Origin: Candidatus Nitrospira neomarina | Lineage (GTDB): Bacteria > Nitrospirota > Nitrospiria > Nitrospirales > UBA8639 | Direction: 5' to 3' | NCBI RefSeq assembly: GCF_032051675.1 | Contig: NZ_CP116968.1 | Span: 4,271,001-4,335,000 of the forward strand | DNA length: 64,000 bases | Shown: in pieces, positions 19,732 to 29,487 of the stretch | Position numbering within the stretch: the stretch's first letter is position 1 | Layout of the letters: the number at the start of each line of letters is the position of its first letter | Position numbers and translations under genes: made by a program | The notes under the pieces: generated by a model | The model's input: only the letters and a program-made list of their open reading frames with translations | Databases searched by the model: none | What the model was told of the DNA's origin: nothing

Positions 19732-19783
19732 ACCAGGATTTTCCCAAGCGTGGGATACATTCTTTTTCCACTTTCATCCTGGT
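19732..19783. terminator. Candidate bidirectional hairpin between EVE and YciI genes
   Basis: ACCAGGAT pairs perfectly with ATCCTGGT around an inner TCCCA/TGGGA hairpin and a TCTTTTT run. It lies between two convergent genes, so it could end transcription from both sides. The large loop makes this weak. Confidence 0.35.
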
Positions 19784-20070
19784 TAAAGTGAGAGGTTCGC
19801 TTTGGGAAACACCTGTAAAAACGGGTGGATGGTGACTTCCTGAAAAACCCCATGAAGAGCATAGGGATCATCCTTGGCAAATGCTTGGACTTCTTCGAGT
19901 GATTCTGCTTCAACCACGATTAAGCTTCCTATTTTATCGGTCAGAGGCCCAGCCAAAATAACTTTACCTTCTTGGGCCCACGCCTCAAGTCGTTTGAGGT
20001 GGGCCTCTCGATAGAGGGGGCGTTTTTGTGCGCCTTCAGGACCATCTTTACCTAAAATGACGAATTTCAT
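19783..20070 (-). CDS. YciI family protein
   Basis: A 95-residue protein when started at the ATG at 20070, which has GAGGAGA seven bases upstream; the open frame extends 20 codons further but without a ribosome binding site. MKFVILGKDGPEG at the N-terminus, the HLKRLEAWAQEGKVILAGPL helix-strand and the SLEEVQAFAKDDPYALHGVF stretch fit the YciI-like fold (a ferredoxin-like dimer with His/Asp near a possible active site). YciI proteins lack a settled function. Stand-alone cytoplasmic gene. Confidence 0.88.
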   Translation of the reverse strand: MKFVILGKDGPEGAQKRPLYREAHLKRLEAWAQEGKVILAGPLTDKIGSLIVVEAESLEEVQAFAKDDPYALHGVFQEVTIHPFLQVFPKANLSL

Positions 20071-20234
20071 TCTTTCTCCTCGTTCCTTTTCCGAAGTCGC
20101 ATCAATGGCCTTTTCTTCGACAACGGGCACAACTTCTCTATCCTATCAGAAGGCGGTCGTATGGACATGTTCCGTCGGAAGCTCCGGTTGTCCGGAGAGT
20201 GTGATTGCAACGAATAGGCGAATGTGCGGCAGGT

Positions 20235-20651
20235 CTAGGGATTCGGGTCTTCTAAAGGCTGTCTGTTCGCATACCCGCTGTCAATATCGTGCCACCAGCG
20301 AACCTGTTTTTCTCCGGATTTCCAACACAAAAAAACCAGACGGTCATCCAGCAAAAATGGGAAATCACATAATCCAATTTCGACATCTTTGATCACCACG
20401 CCGAGTTCCTGAATGGCATGCAGGCTGCCATTGATGTCTTGTAACCCTTTGATATATTGTACGCCCATGACCGTCCCTCCTCCAGAGGATGCTTGGGCGC
20501 TGGCTTTTTTGACTTCTTCCCTCGTGTCCATAAGTATTTGCCGTCCTGCCTTAATATTGTCCCAAAATTGTTCCAGCTCGGGAATTAACCCGTTGGCTTC
20601 GGAGAGGGTGAAAATCCGTTCGCTGGAAAAGGGAAAACCTGAATCAGACAT
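20235..20651 (-). CDS. DUF2203 family protein
   Basis: A 138-residue protein starting at ATG 20651, which has AAGGAAGG about nine bases upstream; an in-frame TTG 12 codons earlier is possible. ERIFTLSEANGLIPELEQFW is the N-terminal helix of DUF2203, followed by an Ala/Gly stretch, then ELGVVIKDVEIGLCDFPFLL and VFLCWKSGEKQVRWWHDIDSGY. These are the strongly conserved elements of the family. Function unknown. It is the first gene upstream of rho but on the opposite strand. Confidence 0.88.
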   Translation of the reverse strand: MSDSGFPFSSERIFTLSEANGLIPELEQFWDNIKAGRQILMDTREEVKKASAQASSGGGTVMGVQYIKGLQDINGSLHAIQELGVVIKDVEIGLCDFPFLLDDRLVFLCWKSGEKQVRWWHDIDSGYANRQPLEDPNP

Positions 20652-21157
20652 GGGAGAGGACCTTCCTTGTTGACTTTCATTTACCAATATGATGGTTTAA
20701 CATAATAAGATTCAGGGTGCCAACCTTACGAGAGTGGCTAACTTTTCGATGATTGGTTTGGGGAAAAATTTGAGTTTCGTGTCGCAACTTCCGAAAGGAG
20801 CCTATTGACAAGTTGTTCAATAGTGAGATAAATAATTACTTAAGACCTGCCCATTTGATAGCAAAATCCATTTCCGCCAATTAACTTCTCGGACTTCACG
20901 TATTATTTCAAATCGTAGATAGGACAACACGGTGGTTTTGACAAGTGTGGTTCTTCAGTTTCTCTAAACATTCTTCCTAAAACACACAATACCGGTCTAA
21001 ATCTTTTAACTTTTATAAAGTCTGGTGCGGTTCCCTTTTTGGGGATCGCCAAAATTCGCAGCGCATAACCCAGATGAAAATGTTCGTATCCTTTCCACCC
21101 CTCGTAACAGGCTAAGCCCACGAGAAAACCCTTCCGGCCAATGAATGGAGTAACCTA
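20652..21157. other. Long region upstream of rho with candidate promoter and leader
   Basis: 506 bases with no convincing gene. A TTGACA at 20938-20943 with a possible -10 (TCTAAA, 19-base spacer) would give a rho mRNA leader of roughly 180 bases. Long rho leaders are known in enterobacteria, where Rho controls its own synthesis. I see no attenuator peptide or clear terminator hairpin. An open frame on the minus strand at 20903-21121 has no ribosome binding site. Confidence 0.4.
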
Positions 21158-22408
21158 ATGTATCTTGCCGAATTGAAGCAAAAGTCCATTGGAGAATTAA
21201 ATGAAATCGCGCGTGATCTCAAAATTGATGGCGCGCCAAATTTGCGAAAGCAAGAGCTGATTTTCTCTATTCTTCAAGGGCAGAGCGACAAGAACGGAGT
21301 CATTTTCGGAGAGGGAGTCCTGGAGACTCTATCAGATGGTTTTGGATTTCTCCGGGCCCCGGATTCCAACTACCTACCGGGCCCCGATGATATTTATATT
21401 TCTCCGTCTCAAATTCGACGATTCAATTTGCGAACCGGTGATATTGTCTCAGGGCAGATTCGTCCACCGAAAGACGGAGAGCGGTATTTTGCCCTCTTGA
21501 AAGTCGAAAAAATTAATTATGATGAGCCTGAGGTGCAGCGGGATAAAATTCTGTTCGATAATCTCACTCCACTGTATCCTGAAGAGCGGATCAACCTTGA
21601 ATTTGATCCTGAAGAGTATTGCACAAGAGTGATGGAGCTCACGACGCCCATTGGCAAAGGGCAACGGGGACTGATCGTGGCGGCTCCCAGAACGGGAAAG
21701 ACCATGCTCTTGCAGGCTGTGGCGCGGGCCATTATTGCGAATCATCCGGAAATTGTCTTGATTGTCCTTCTCATTGATGAACGACCAGAAGAAGTCACCG
21801 ATTGGCAGCGCCAAGTTAAAGCTGCCGAAGTTATTAGCTCCACCTTTGATGAGCCTCCTCAACGGCATGCCCAAGTGGCAGAGATTGTCATGGAAAAAGC
21901 CAAGCGGTTGGTCGAACATAAACGGGATGTGGTGATTTTGTTAGACAGTGTGACTCGATTGGCGCGTGCCTATAATACGATTTCCCCTCCCAGTGGTAAG
22001 GTGTTATCCGGAGGTTTGGATTCCAATGCCCTGCAACGACCAAAGCGGTTTTTTGGTGCCGCCAGAAATATCGAATTTGGTGGAAGTTTGACGATTCTGG
22101 CCACAGCATTGGTTGATACCGGCAGTCGAATGGATGATGTTATTTTTGAAGAGTTTAAAGGCACGGGCAATATGGAAGTGCACTTGGATCGTCGGTTAGC
22201 GGATAAGCGGCTTTTCCCGGCCATCGATATCAGTCAATCCGGCACGAGAAAAGAAGAGTTGCTGGTTGATCGCGACCGTCTGAACAAAATGTGGATCCTC
22301 CGGAAGGTGTTAAGCCCTCTCGGGACCATGGAGGCGATGGAATTTCTCATGGATAAAATTGGCGGAACCAAGAGTAATAATGAGTTCTTGCAATCTATGA
22401 ATCGATAA
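21158..22408 (+). CDS. rho: Transcription termination factor Rho
   Basis: Hexameric RNA-dependent ATPase that ends transcription and releases RNA. The 416-residue length is typical. It begins with the Rho N-terminal helical domain ([20 protein letters not shown]), then the RNA-binding cold-shock-like domain ([20 protein letters not shown]), then the RecA-type ATPase with Walker A APRTGKT near 183-189, the Walker [17 protein letters not shown] and the Q/R-loop region. GGAG precedes the ATG. It is the first gene of a co-directional block that continues with rpmE and prfA. Confidence 0.98.
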   Translation: MYLAELKQKSIGELNEIARDLKIDGAPNLRKQELIFSILQGQSDKNGVIFGEGVLETLSDGFGFLRAPDSNYLPGPDDIYISPSQIRRFNLRTGDIVSGQIRPPKDGERYFALLKVEKINYDEPEVQRDKILFDNLTPLYPEERINLEFDPEEYCTRVMELTTPIGKGQRGLIVAAPRTGKTMLLQAVARAIIANHPEIVLIVLLIDERPEEVTDWQRQVKAAEVISSTFDEPPQRHAQVAEIVMEKAKRLVEHKRDVVILLDSVTRLARAYNTISPPSGKVLSGGLDSNALQRPKRFFGAARNIEFGGSLTILATALVDTGSRMDDVIFEEFKGTGNMEVHLDRRLADKRLFPAIDISQSGTRKEELLVDRDRLNKMWILRKVLSPLGTMEAMEFLMDKIGGTKSNNEFLQSMNR

Positions 22409-22484
22409 TTCACAATAGAGGTTTGGCATTGTGGGCATTTCAAATTTAGATGATGAATAGAGAGATGGCGTTGAAGGAGGTAGT

Positions 22485-22706
22485 ATGAAAAAGGGCATTC
22501 ACCCGGCTTATGAATTTGCAAATGTGAGTTGTGCGTGCGGTATGACCTATCAAACCCGGACGACCGTGGGAGACTTAAAGGTCGATATCTGTTCCAGTTG
22601 CCATCCGTTTTTCACGGGCACTCAGAAAATTGTGGATGCCGAAGGACGGGTGGAACGTTTCAATAAAAAATACGCCAAAACGGCAAAGCCCAAGGCCAAA
22701 GCGTAA
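22485..22706 (+). CDS. rpmE: Ribosomal protein bL31 (zinc-binding type)
   Basis: A 73-residue 50S subunit protein. The sequence [20 protein letters not shown] opens with the bL31 signature. Cysteines at CAC and CSSCH (C16, C18, C36, C39) mark the zinc-containing form rather than the zinc-free paralogue. [24 protein letters not shown] is the conserved C-terminal portion, and a Lys/Ala tail follows. AAGGAGG sits six bases before the ATG. The rho-rpmE order is common in bacteria. Confidence 0.97.
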   Translation: MKKGIHPAYEFANVSCACGMTYQTRTTVGDLKVDICSSCHPFFTGTQKIVDAEGRVERFNKKYAKTAKPKAKA

Positions 22707-22979
22707 AGACCCTATTCTCTTTCTTCTCCATTGTCCTGCCTAACCAATCCCCAGGGGATGATGTCCGTGCATGGTGCTGAAGCCGTCCCGGTTGTTGTTT
22801 TTCTCGATTTGCGGTCGAGAAGACCAGGTTTCCCAGCAGCGGCTCCCCTGAGTGTTGACAAGGTTCCCCTCGGTTCAATCCCCTCTTTCTATGAAAAATT
22901 TCGTATGAGGCCAGCGGGCATGGTTGTCTAGGATAAAGGGTACATGTCGTGTTATTTCATTTCCTGTTAAACTAGATAT

Positions 22980-24059
22980 ATGCCACCAATTACTAAGACA
23001 GAGCTTAAAGAGGGCGGTTTATTTGGCAAATGGGAAGCCATTGCGAATAAATATGACACGCTCAACGATCAGTTGTCAGATCCTGCCGTTTTGTCTCAAC
23101 CGACCCTTCTGGTTGCGCTCAATAAGGAGCGATCAGAGATAGAGCCCATTGCGCAGTTGTTTGGGGGGTACCGACGGGTAGTCGAAGAGATTGCCCAGAC
23201 TCGCCTGATGACAGAGGATCTGCAATTAGACCCCGATATGCGCCGCTTGGCCGGTGAAGAATTGCAAAGCCTGGAAAGTCAACGCGAGGCCATGGAGTCC
23301 CAGGTCATTGAATTGCTCTGCCCGGCTGATGAAGGGGATAATAAAAATTCATTCATTGAAATTCGCGCAGGGACGGGTGGAAGTGAGGCCGCACTTTTTG
23401 CCGGCGATCTCCTTCGAATGTACACGAAGTTTGCCGAGGCTAAAGGGTTACGGGTCGAATTAATGGAATTTCAGGAAACCGGTCTTGGTGGGGTCAAAGA
23501 GGCGGTTTTGCTGGTTGAAGGCAAGGGAGCCTTTGGAAATTTTAAATATGAAAGTGGAGTGCATCGGGTGCAGCGGGTTCCGACGACAGAGGCTAATGGA
23601 CGAATTCATACGTCCACGGCTACGGTTGCGGTGATGCCGGAGGTTGAAGAGGTGGAGGTGCACATTGATCCGAAAGATTTACGGATTGACACCTATTGTT
23701 CATCAGGAGCTGGTGGACAGAGTGTGAATACGACCTATTCTGCGATCCGGATTACGCATATTCCGACAGGAGTGGTCGTGACATGTCAGGACGAGCGATC
23801 CCAACTAAAAAATCGAACAAAGGCCATGCGAACCCTTCGAACACGAATCGGCGATGCCGAGCGCGAAAAACAGGAAGCCTCTATTGCGCAACAACGCCGT
23901 TCCCAAGTCGGGACAGGGGAGCGGAGTGAAAAAATCCGCACGTATAATTTTCCACAGAATCGAGTGACCGACCATCGAATCGGGCTGACATTGCACAAAT
24001 TGGATCGAGTGATGGAAGGCGATCTTGACGGGTTAATCGCGGGCCTCAAAGCCCAATGA
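22980..24059 (+). CDS. prfA: Peptide chain release factor 1
   Basis: Recognises UAA and UAG stop codons and triggers peptide release. At 359 residues it is standard. The GGQ loop that reaches the peptidyl transferase centre is in [15 protein letters not shown]; the stop-codon reading region (PVT/PAT-type) lies in [19 protein letters not shown]. Its glutamine is the target of PrmC, encoded directly downstream, so target and modifying enzyme are paired. ATG at 22980 lacks a strong ribosome binding site. It is probably the first gene of the long prfA-dnaG operon. Confidence 0.98.
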   Translation: MPPITKTELKEGGLFGKWEAIANKYDTLNDQLSDPAVLSQPTLLVALNKERSEIEPIAQLFGGYRRVVEEIAQTRLMTEDLQLDPDMRRLAGEELQSLESQREAMESQVIELLCPADEGDNKNSFIEIRAGTGGSEAALFAGDLLRMYTKFAEAKGLRVELMEFQETGLGGVKEAVLLVEGKGAFGNFKYESGVHRVQRVPTTEANGRIHTSTATVAVMPEVEEVEVHIDPKDLRIDTYCSSGAGGQSVNTTYSAIRITHIPTGVVVTCQDERSQLKNRTKAMRTLRTRIGDAEREKQEASIAQQRRSQVGTGERSEKIRTYNFPQNRVTDHRIGLTLHKLDRVMEGDLDGLIAGLKAQ

Positions 24060-24126
24060 TGTCTTTCGGGTAGCGCCAGTCCGTCTCTTTCAACGGTTCA
24101 ACGCGCATGTGCTTTTTGAGGCTCAG

Positions 24127-25005
24127 ATGCCCTGCTTCACTTCCTACTCACAGTTATATCGTGGTGCGGTTGAGACGCTGATTCAAGCGGGGATTGCCAA
24201 CGCCCGCCATGAAGCCCTGTGGATTCTTGAGGATGCCCTTGGTATTACGCGATTGCAACTGCATGCGAATCCAGACACTCCCGTTGATGCGGAAGTCTGT
24301 CAGCGGGCTGTAACCTTGTTCCAACGCCGTGCCTTACATGAACCACTTCAATATATATTAGGGAATCAAGATTTTTTCGGTTTGGATTTTCTCGTCCAAC
24401 CTGGTGTGCTCATTCCAAGGCCTGAGAGCGAATTATTGGTGGAAGAGACGATTGGACTGCTAGGGACTGACGTGCGGCCGGTGATTCTGGATGTCGGGAC
24501 GGGTTCTGGATGCCTGGCGATCAGTCTGGCGGTCCACCTTCCTGCAGCGGTGATTATCGCCTCAGATAAGTCAATCTCCGCGCTACATCTTGCGCAGGTC
24601 AATGCCATGCGCCATGGCGTTGCGCAACGAATTCTATGGGTGGCCGGTGACCTGCTTTCCCACTTGTTATCCAGAAATTTAGCAGGTAAAGTGACCGCCA
24701 TTATTGCCAACCTGCCGTATATCTCCCATTCGGAATGGGAACACCTTTCTCCAGATGTCAAAGACTTTGAACCACGGCTGGCGTTGGATGGAGGGCCGGA
24801 TGGGCTCGATGTGTACCGGCGGTTATTGGATGAATCGCCGGGACTTGTCTCCTCAAAGGGATATGTCCTCATGGAAGTGGGAGTTGGTCAGGCTGACCTT
24901 CTGTGCCGGGACCCTTCCCTGACGAATGCGTTTAGGATGGTAAAGGTCCTTCCGGACTCCCAAGGCATTCCACGAGTGGTATGCGTGCAACGGCGTCTTG
25001 TGTAG
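24127..25005 (+). CDS. prmC: Release factor glutamine methyltransferase
   Basis: Methylates the GGQ glutamine of release factors using SAM. I use the ATG at 24127 (GAGG five bases upstream) rather than the GTG 18 bases earlier; the product is 292 residues. The N-terminal helical domain binds the release factor; motif I is ILDVGTGSGCLAISLA. The catalytic N-P-P-Y site reads N-L-P-Y (IIANLPYISHSEW), a variant also seen in other members of the family and which keeps the key Asn and Tyr. RPESELLVEETI is conserved. It lies between prfA and murA on the same strand. Confidence 0.95.
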   Translation: MPCFTSYSQLYRGAVETLIQAGIANARHEALWILEDALGITRLQLHANPDTPVDAEVCQRAVTLFQRRALHEPLQYILGNQDFFGLDFLVQPGVLIPRPESELLVEETIGLLGTDVRPVILDVGTGSGCLAISLAVHLPAAVIIASDKSISALHLAQVNAMRHGVAQRILWVAGDLLSHLLSRNLAGKVTAIIANLPYISHSEWEHLSPDVKDFEPRLALDGGPDGLDVYRRLLDESPGLVSSKGYVLMEVGVGQADLLCRDPSLTNAFRMVKVLPDSQGIPRVVCVQRRLV

Positions 25006-25021
25006 ACACGGGATATTGTCA

Positions 25022-26281
25022 ATGGATCAAATTCGAATCACCGGTGGATTGCCATTAAAGGGGTCCGTGGAAATTGGCGGAGCCAAGAATGCCGCCTTGC
25101 CTATTTTGGCAGCGACGTTGTTAGGGGGTGGGGAATGCGTCATAGACCATGTTCCACATGTTCGTGATGTGATGACTATGGGGAAATTACTGGCCTTGTT
25201 GGGAGTGGCGGTTCAAGAGGAAGGCGCCAGGGTCAGACTGGATGCAGCTCAGGTGCATTCGATTGAAGCGCCGTATGATTTAGTCAAAACGATGCGAGCG
25301 TCTATTTTAGCCTTAGGCCCTTTACTCGCTCGGCTGGGAGAAGCCAAGGTTTCTCTGCCGGGCGGATGTGCGATCGGCACCAGACCGGTCAATCTTCACC
25401 TCAAAGGATTGGAGATGATGGGGGCTGAAATTCAAGTGGAGCATGGATATATCCATGCGAAAGCCGGTCGTCTTAAAGGAGCAAGGATTGACTTGGATTT
25501 CCCGACGGTCACGGGCACGGAAAACCTGATCATGGCGGCTTGCCTGGCACAAGGGACCACGAGTTTGCATAATGTCGCACGGGAACCGGAAATCACGGAC
25601 CTGTGTGCATTCTTAACCAAGCGGGGTGCCAAAATTCACGGAATGGGAACGGACACCATTACAATTGAAGGGGTGAAGGAACTTCATGGGGCAGGGCATT
25701 GGGTGATCCCTGATCGAGTTGAAGCCGGCACCTATTTAATGGCCGGAGCGATCACCGGTGGGGATGTGATGGTGAAGGGGTGCGTATCAGATCATTTAGG
25801 CAGCGTCCTGAAAAAAGTTCAGGAAATGGGTGCCGAGTTAACCGAAAGCCATGATGGTGTGCGAATTCGCCGGTCGGGTCCGCTCAAAGCGGTGGAAATT
25901 AAGACGCTCCCCTATCCCGGCTTCCCGACCGATCTTCAAGCCCAAATGATGGCGTTAATGTCGGTGGCAGAAGGCGTGAGCGTGATTTCCGAAACCATTT
26001 TTGAAGGGCGATTTTTGCACGTCCCAGAACTTCACCGGATGGGAGCGTCAATAGAGATTGATGGCCCACATGCCGTGGTCAAAGGTGTGCCGTTGCTCAC
26101 CGGTGCACCCGTCATGGCTTCGGATTTACGCGCCAGTGCAGGCTTGGTCTTGGCCGGATTAGCGGCTGAGGGCGAAACGATTGTGTCCCGCGTGTATCAT
26201 TTAGACCGCGGCTATGAACGCCTGGAAGAAAAATTTCAGGCCCTGGGTGCGAGGATTGTTCGCGTTCGCGAGGCGGCATGA
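25022..26281 (+). CDS. murA: UDP-N-acetylglucosamine 1-carboxyvinyltransferase
   Basis: Catalyses the first committed step of peptidoglycan synthesis: transfer of enolpyruvate from PEP to UDP-GlcNAc. From the ATG at 25022 the protein has 419 residues, the normal length; a GTG start 24 bases earlier is open but overlaps prmC. The substrate-binding GGAKNAALPILAA is at 19-31. The active-site Cys, the residue attacked by fosfomycin, is present as C116 in LPGGCAIGTRPV, so the enzyme is of the fosfomycin-sensitive type. Its stop overlaps the hisG start (ATGA). Confidence 0.98.
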   Translation: MDQIRITGGLPLKGSVEIGGAKNAALPILAATLLGGGECVIDHVPHVRDVMTMGKLLALLGVAVQEEGARVRLDAAQVHSIEAPYDLVKTMRASILALGPLLARLGEAKVSLPGGCAIGTRPVNLHLKGLEMMGAEIQVEHGYIHAKAGRLKGARIDLDFPTVTGTENLIMAACLAQGTTSLHNVAREPEITDLCAFLTKRGAKIHGMGTDTITIEGVKELHGAGHWVIPDRVEAGTYLMAGAITGGDVMVKGCVSDHLGSVLKKVQEMGAELTESHDGVRIRRSGPLKAVEIKTLPYPGFPTDLQAQMMALMSVAEGVSVISETIFEGRFLHVPELHRMGASIEIDGPHAVVKGVPLLTGAPVMASDLRASAGLVLAGLAAEGETIVSRVYHLDRGYERLEEKFQALGARIVRVREAA

Positions 26282-26940
26282 GCGAAGGGATTACCATTGC
26301 CCTTTCCAAGGGTAAACTGCTTGATCCGACTCTTGAATTGTTCCGCCAGGCAGGCTATACGGGATATCATGTCCGAGCGGACGACCGTCGATTGATTTTG
26401 GAATTCCCGGAGCACGGGCACCGGGTCTTAATTGTTCGCCCGAGTGATGTGCCGGCCTATGTGGAATATGGGGCCGCCGATTTAGGGGTGGTTGGGAAAG
26501 ATGTCTTGTTGGAACAGAGCCCGGATGTCTATGAACCGGTTGACTTGAACCTGGGAGTCTGTCGTCTGGTGGTCGCCAGGCCGAACGGGCCACAGCTGGT
26601 GCAACGGATGTCTTCCAAGCTTCGGGTGGCAACCAAATATCCCACGATCACCGAACGGTATTTTAATCAGCAAGGGTTGCCTGTGGAGTTGATTAAGCTC
26701 TACGGGTCGATCGAGTTGGCTCCATTGGTCGGATTGGCCGATCGGATTGTCGATCTGGTGGAGACGGGAAACACTCTGAAAGCCAATAATCTGGTCGAGG
26801 ATGGAGTGATCGCCTGGTCATCTGCCCGATTGATTGTGAATCGGGCAAGCTTAAAAATGAAACATGCCGTGATTACAGAACTGATTGCCCGGATGAAGAA
26901 AATTCTTTCTCGTTCCCGCTCCAAAAAGGTTCATGCATGA
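26278..26940 (+). CDS. hisG: ATP phosphoribosyltransferase, short form
   Basis: First step of histidine synthesis: condensation of ATP with PRPP. The 220-residue product has ITIALSKGKLLDPTLELF at the start and the PRPP loop VDLVETGNTLKANNL near 156-170. It lacks the C-terminal regulatory domain of the ~300-residue long form. Short HisG normally needs HisZ, a catalytically dead HisRS paralogue, for activity and feedback; no hisZ is in this window. It overlaps murA by four bases (ATGA) and hisD likewise, so it is translationally coupled on both sides. Confidence 0.97.
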   Translation: MSEGITIALSKGKLLDPTLELFRQAGYTGYHVRADDRRLILEFPEHGHRVLIVRPSDVPAYVEYGAADLGVVGKDVLLEQSPDVYEPVDLNLGVCRLVVARPNGPQLVQRMSSKLRVATKYPTITERYFNQQGLPVELIKLYGSIELAPLVGLADRIVDLVETGNTLKANNLVEDGVIAWSSARLIVNRASLKMKHAVITELIARMKKILSRSRSKKVHA

Positions 26941-28220
26941 AAATTGTTTCCTACAAGGACCAAGAGTTTTCACAAGCGGTGAATCGTGTCTGTCAGCGGG
27001 CAGCTCAACAAAACGTCAAGGTTGAAAAATCCGTCAAGACCATATTGGATGCTGTTCGGCAGGAGGGCGATCAGGCACTCCAGCGATTGACCTGGAAATT
27101 CGATCATGTCCGAATCAGTCCTGACAGTCTTCGTGTAACGTCCAAAGACACCGAGCGTGCCTATGGCGAACTACCGTCCTCAGATATTAAGGCGCTGAAA
27201 TATGCGGCGAATCGTATTCGGACTTTTCATCGTCGACAACGAAGGAGATCCTGGGTCTATCGTCAACAGGGGATTCAATTAGGCCAACGGATTACGCCGT
27301 TAGATGCTGTCGGTGTGTATGTTCCAGGAGGAAAAGCCCTGTATCCATCGTCGGTGCTCATGAATGCCATCCCCGCGAAAGTAGCTGGGGTGAAGCGAGT
27401 GGTCATGTGTACGCCGACCCCGAACGGCATCATCCACCCCGCGTTGTTGGTGGCGGCGGATGTCGCTGGAGTGGATGAAATCTATCGGGTCGGTGGAGCC
27501 CAAGCCATTGGGGCCTTGGCTTTTGGCACCTCGACAATCCGGCCCGTGGATAAAATTGTCGGACCCGGGAATTTGTATGTGGCCACGGCCAAACGCCTGG
27601 TCTATGGCCAGGTCGACATTGATATGATTGCGGGTCCGAGTGAGTTGTTGGTCATTGCGGATTCCGCCAGTGACCCACTGCATGTGGCGGCTGATCTTCT
27701 TTGTGAAGCCGAGCATGATGAGGAGGCCTGTGTCTATCTGGTGACGACTTCTTTGACTCTTGCCAGGCGGGTGGTGACTGAAGTGACCCGCCAACTCGCA
27801 CAGTTGGGGCGCCAGGCGATTGCGTCCCGATCCATTCAAAATCATGCCCTGGCATTTGTTGTGCGAACCTTTGATGAGGCCTTTGAATTAGCCAATCGGA
27901 TTGCGCCTGAGCATTTATCATTAAATATGGATCGGGCGGGAGACTATGTGTCACGTATACGTCATGCGGGTGCCATTTTTGTTGGCCGCTATACCCCTCC
28001 CGCGGTGGTGGATTATGTGGCAGGGCCCAATCATGTGTTACCAACTGGTGGAAGTGCCAGATTTTTTTCGTGTTTGGGTGTGGATGAGTACATAAAAACC
28101 AGCAATGTGGTGGCCTATTCGAAGGCCGCGTTGCGCAAATCCCATGCTCCAGTGATGCGGCTGTCTCTGCTGGAAGGCCTGGATGCACATGGGCGATCAA
28201 TGGAGAGTCGATGGACATGA
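26937..28220 (+). CDS. hisD: Histidinol dehydrogenase
   Basis: Carries out the last two oxidations of histidine synthesis, histidinol to histidine, with NAD and Zn. 427 residues, normal. Hallmarks: [47 protein letters not shown], the zinc/active-site region [10 protein letters not shown] with its Glu-His, RIAPEHLSL and the [14 protein letters not shown] segment. It begins inside the last codons of hisG (ATGA overlap) and its own end overlaps hisB by about 10 bases. Confidence 0.98.
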   Translation: MKIVSYKDQEFSQAVNRVCQRAAQQNVKVEKSVKTILDAVRQEGDQALQRLTWKFDHVRISPDSLRVTSKDTERAYGELPSSDIKALKYAANRIRTFHRRQRRRSWVYRQQGIQLGQRITPLDAVGVYVPGGKALYPSSVLMNAIPAKVAGVKRVVMCTPTPNGIIHPALLVAADVAGVDEIYRVGGAQAIGALAFGTSTIRPVDKIVGPGNLYVATAKRLVYGQVDIDMIAGPSELLVIADSASDPLHVAADLLCEAEHDEEACVYLVTTSLTLARRVVTEVTRQLAQLGRQAIASRSIQNHALAFVVRTFDEAFELANRIAPEHLSLNMDRAGDYVSRIRHAGAIFVGRYTPPAVVDYVAGPNHVLPTGGSARFFSCLGVDEYIKTSNVVAYSKAALRKSHAPVMRLSLLEGLDAHGRSMESRWT

Positions 28221-28819
28221 ACCAACATCTTGCTCCCAGAACGGCTTCTCAAGAACGGAAAACCGCGGAAACGGCCATTCGAGTGGAATGGGGCCTCGAC
28301 GGGTCCGGCCATAATCAGATTAAGACCTCGATCCCGTTTTTGGATCACATGTTGAATCTATTCGGTAAACATGGATTTTTTGATCTGACGGTGGAAGCGA
28401 AAGGGGATATCGAGATTGATGACCATCACACGATCGAAGACGTGGGTATTGTCATGGGGCAGGTCTTAACACAGGCTCTCGGGACCAAAGAGGGCCTCAC
28501 CCGATTCGGGTGGGCGACGGTTCCATTGGATGAAACCCTGGCCCAGGTGACGGTAGATCTGAGTGGCCGGCCGTACCTTGTTTACAATGTGGTGTTACCC
28601 ACGCGGTATATAAAGTCGTTTGATTTGGGTTTGTTTGAAGATTTTTTTCAGGCATTCGTGAGTCAGGGAGGGTTAAACCTTCATGTGAATGTGTTGTATG
28701 GGAGAAATCCTCATCACATCATGGAAGCGATTTTTAAGGCGTTTGCGAAAGCCATGGATCAAGCGGTGAGACGGGAAGAACGAATTAAGGGAGTGCTCTC
28801 CACCAAAGGGATGCTCTAA
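28211..28819 (+). CDS. hisB: Imidazoleglycerol-phosphate dehydratase
   Basis: Mono-functional HisB of 202 residues, which dehydrates imidazoleglycerol phosphate using Mn. Motifs: [13 protein letters not shown] and [15 protein letters not shown] carry the His ligands and catalytic Glu, and the second metal repeat is [18 protein letters not shown]. No histidinol-phosphatase domain is fused, unlike the enterobacterial protein. ATG 28211 overlaps the end of hisD; a second ATG two codons on is also possible. Confidence 0.97.
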   Translation: MDMNQHLAPRTASQERKTAETAIRVEWGLDGSGHNQIKTSIPFLDHMLNLFGKHGFFDLTVEAKGDIEIDDHHTIEDVGIVMGQVLTQALGTKEGLTRFGWATVPLDETLAQVTVDLSGRPYLVYNVVLPTRYIKSFDLGLFEDFFQAFVSQGGLNLHVNVLYGRNPHHIMEAIFKAFAKAMDQAVRREERIKGVLSTKGML

Positions 28820-28863
28820 ATGGTGAGAATCAGTGGGCGGAGAGAGAGGAAAACAGGCAGGAC

Positions 28864-29487
28864 ATGATTGCCATTATTGATTATGGGATGGGAAATCTCC
28901 GGAGTGTGCAGAAAGGGTTCGAATGTGTGGGCCATGAAGCGGTCGTGACTCGAGACCTTCCCGTGATTGACCGGGCCAGTCATGTCGTGTTGCCGGGTGT
29001 AGGCGCGTTTGGGGATTGCATGGATAACCTGGCTCGCTTTGAGTTGATGGATGTCATATACCGTTCCATAGCTTCGGGAAAACCTTTTCTCGGCATTTGT
29101 TTAGGATTTCAATTGCTGTTTTCGGAGAGCGAAGAATTTGGCTATCATCAAGGATTAGGGATCCTGGCCGGGAAGGTGAAAGCGATTCCCCGTCCGTCCG
29201 ATGATGGGGAAACGTCCTTTAAAATTCCTCATATGGGTTGGAATACGATTCAGGTCAACACGGTTGCTCCGCCTTTACGTGGCATTGTCACCGACTCCTA
29301 TGTGTATTTCGTGCATTCCTACTATGTGGAACCGACGGATTGTGCTCTCGTCAGTACCCACACCGACTATGGAATTTCTTTTGCGAGTAGTGTCTGGAAA
29401 GACAATGTGTTTGCGACTCAATGGCATCCCGAGAAAAGTCAGGCCGTCGGGTTGCAGGTCTTAAAGAATTTTGGTGATTGGCAATGA
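28864..29487 (+). CDS. hisH: Imidazole glycerol phosphate synthase glutaminase subunit
   Basis: Class I glutamine amidotransferase subunit that feeds ammonia to HisF. 207 residues. The nucleophile Cys is in FLGICLGFQLLF, and the triad His-Glu in TQWHPEKSQ near the C-terminus; both are intact. Start ATG follows AACAGGA with a 44-base gap from hisB. Its partner hisF is two genes further on, separated by a lipoprotein gene and hisA. Confidence 0.97.
   Translation: MIAIIDYGMGNLRSVQKGFECVGHEAVVTRDLPVIDRASHVVLPGVGAFGDCMDNLARFELMDVIYRSIASGKPFLGICLGFQLLFSESEEFGYHQGLGILAGKVKAIPRPSDDGETSFKIPHMGWNTIQVNTVAPPLRGIVTDSYVYFVHSYYVEPTDCALVSTHTDYGISFASSVWKDNVFATQWHPEKSQAVGLQVLKNFGDWQ

Noticed and set aside
22731-22931. 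Open frame between rpmE and prfA
   Set aside because: No domain or ribosome binding site; it lies in the short gap between ordinary genes.
24127-25005. NLPY in PrmC as a sign of lost activity
   Set aside because: The key Asn and Tyr remain and this variant occurs in other family members, so it is not a strong anomaly.
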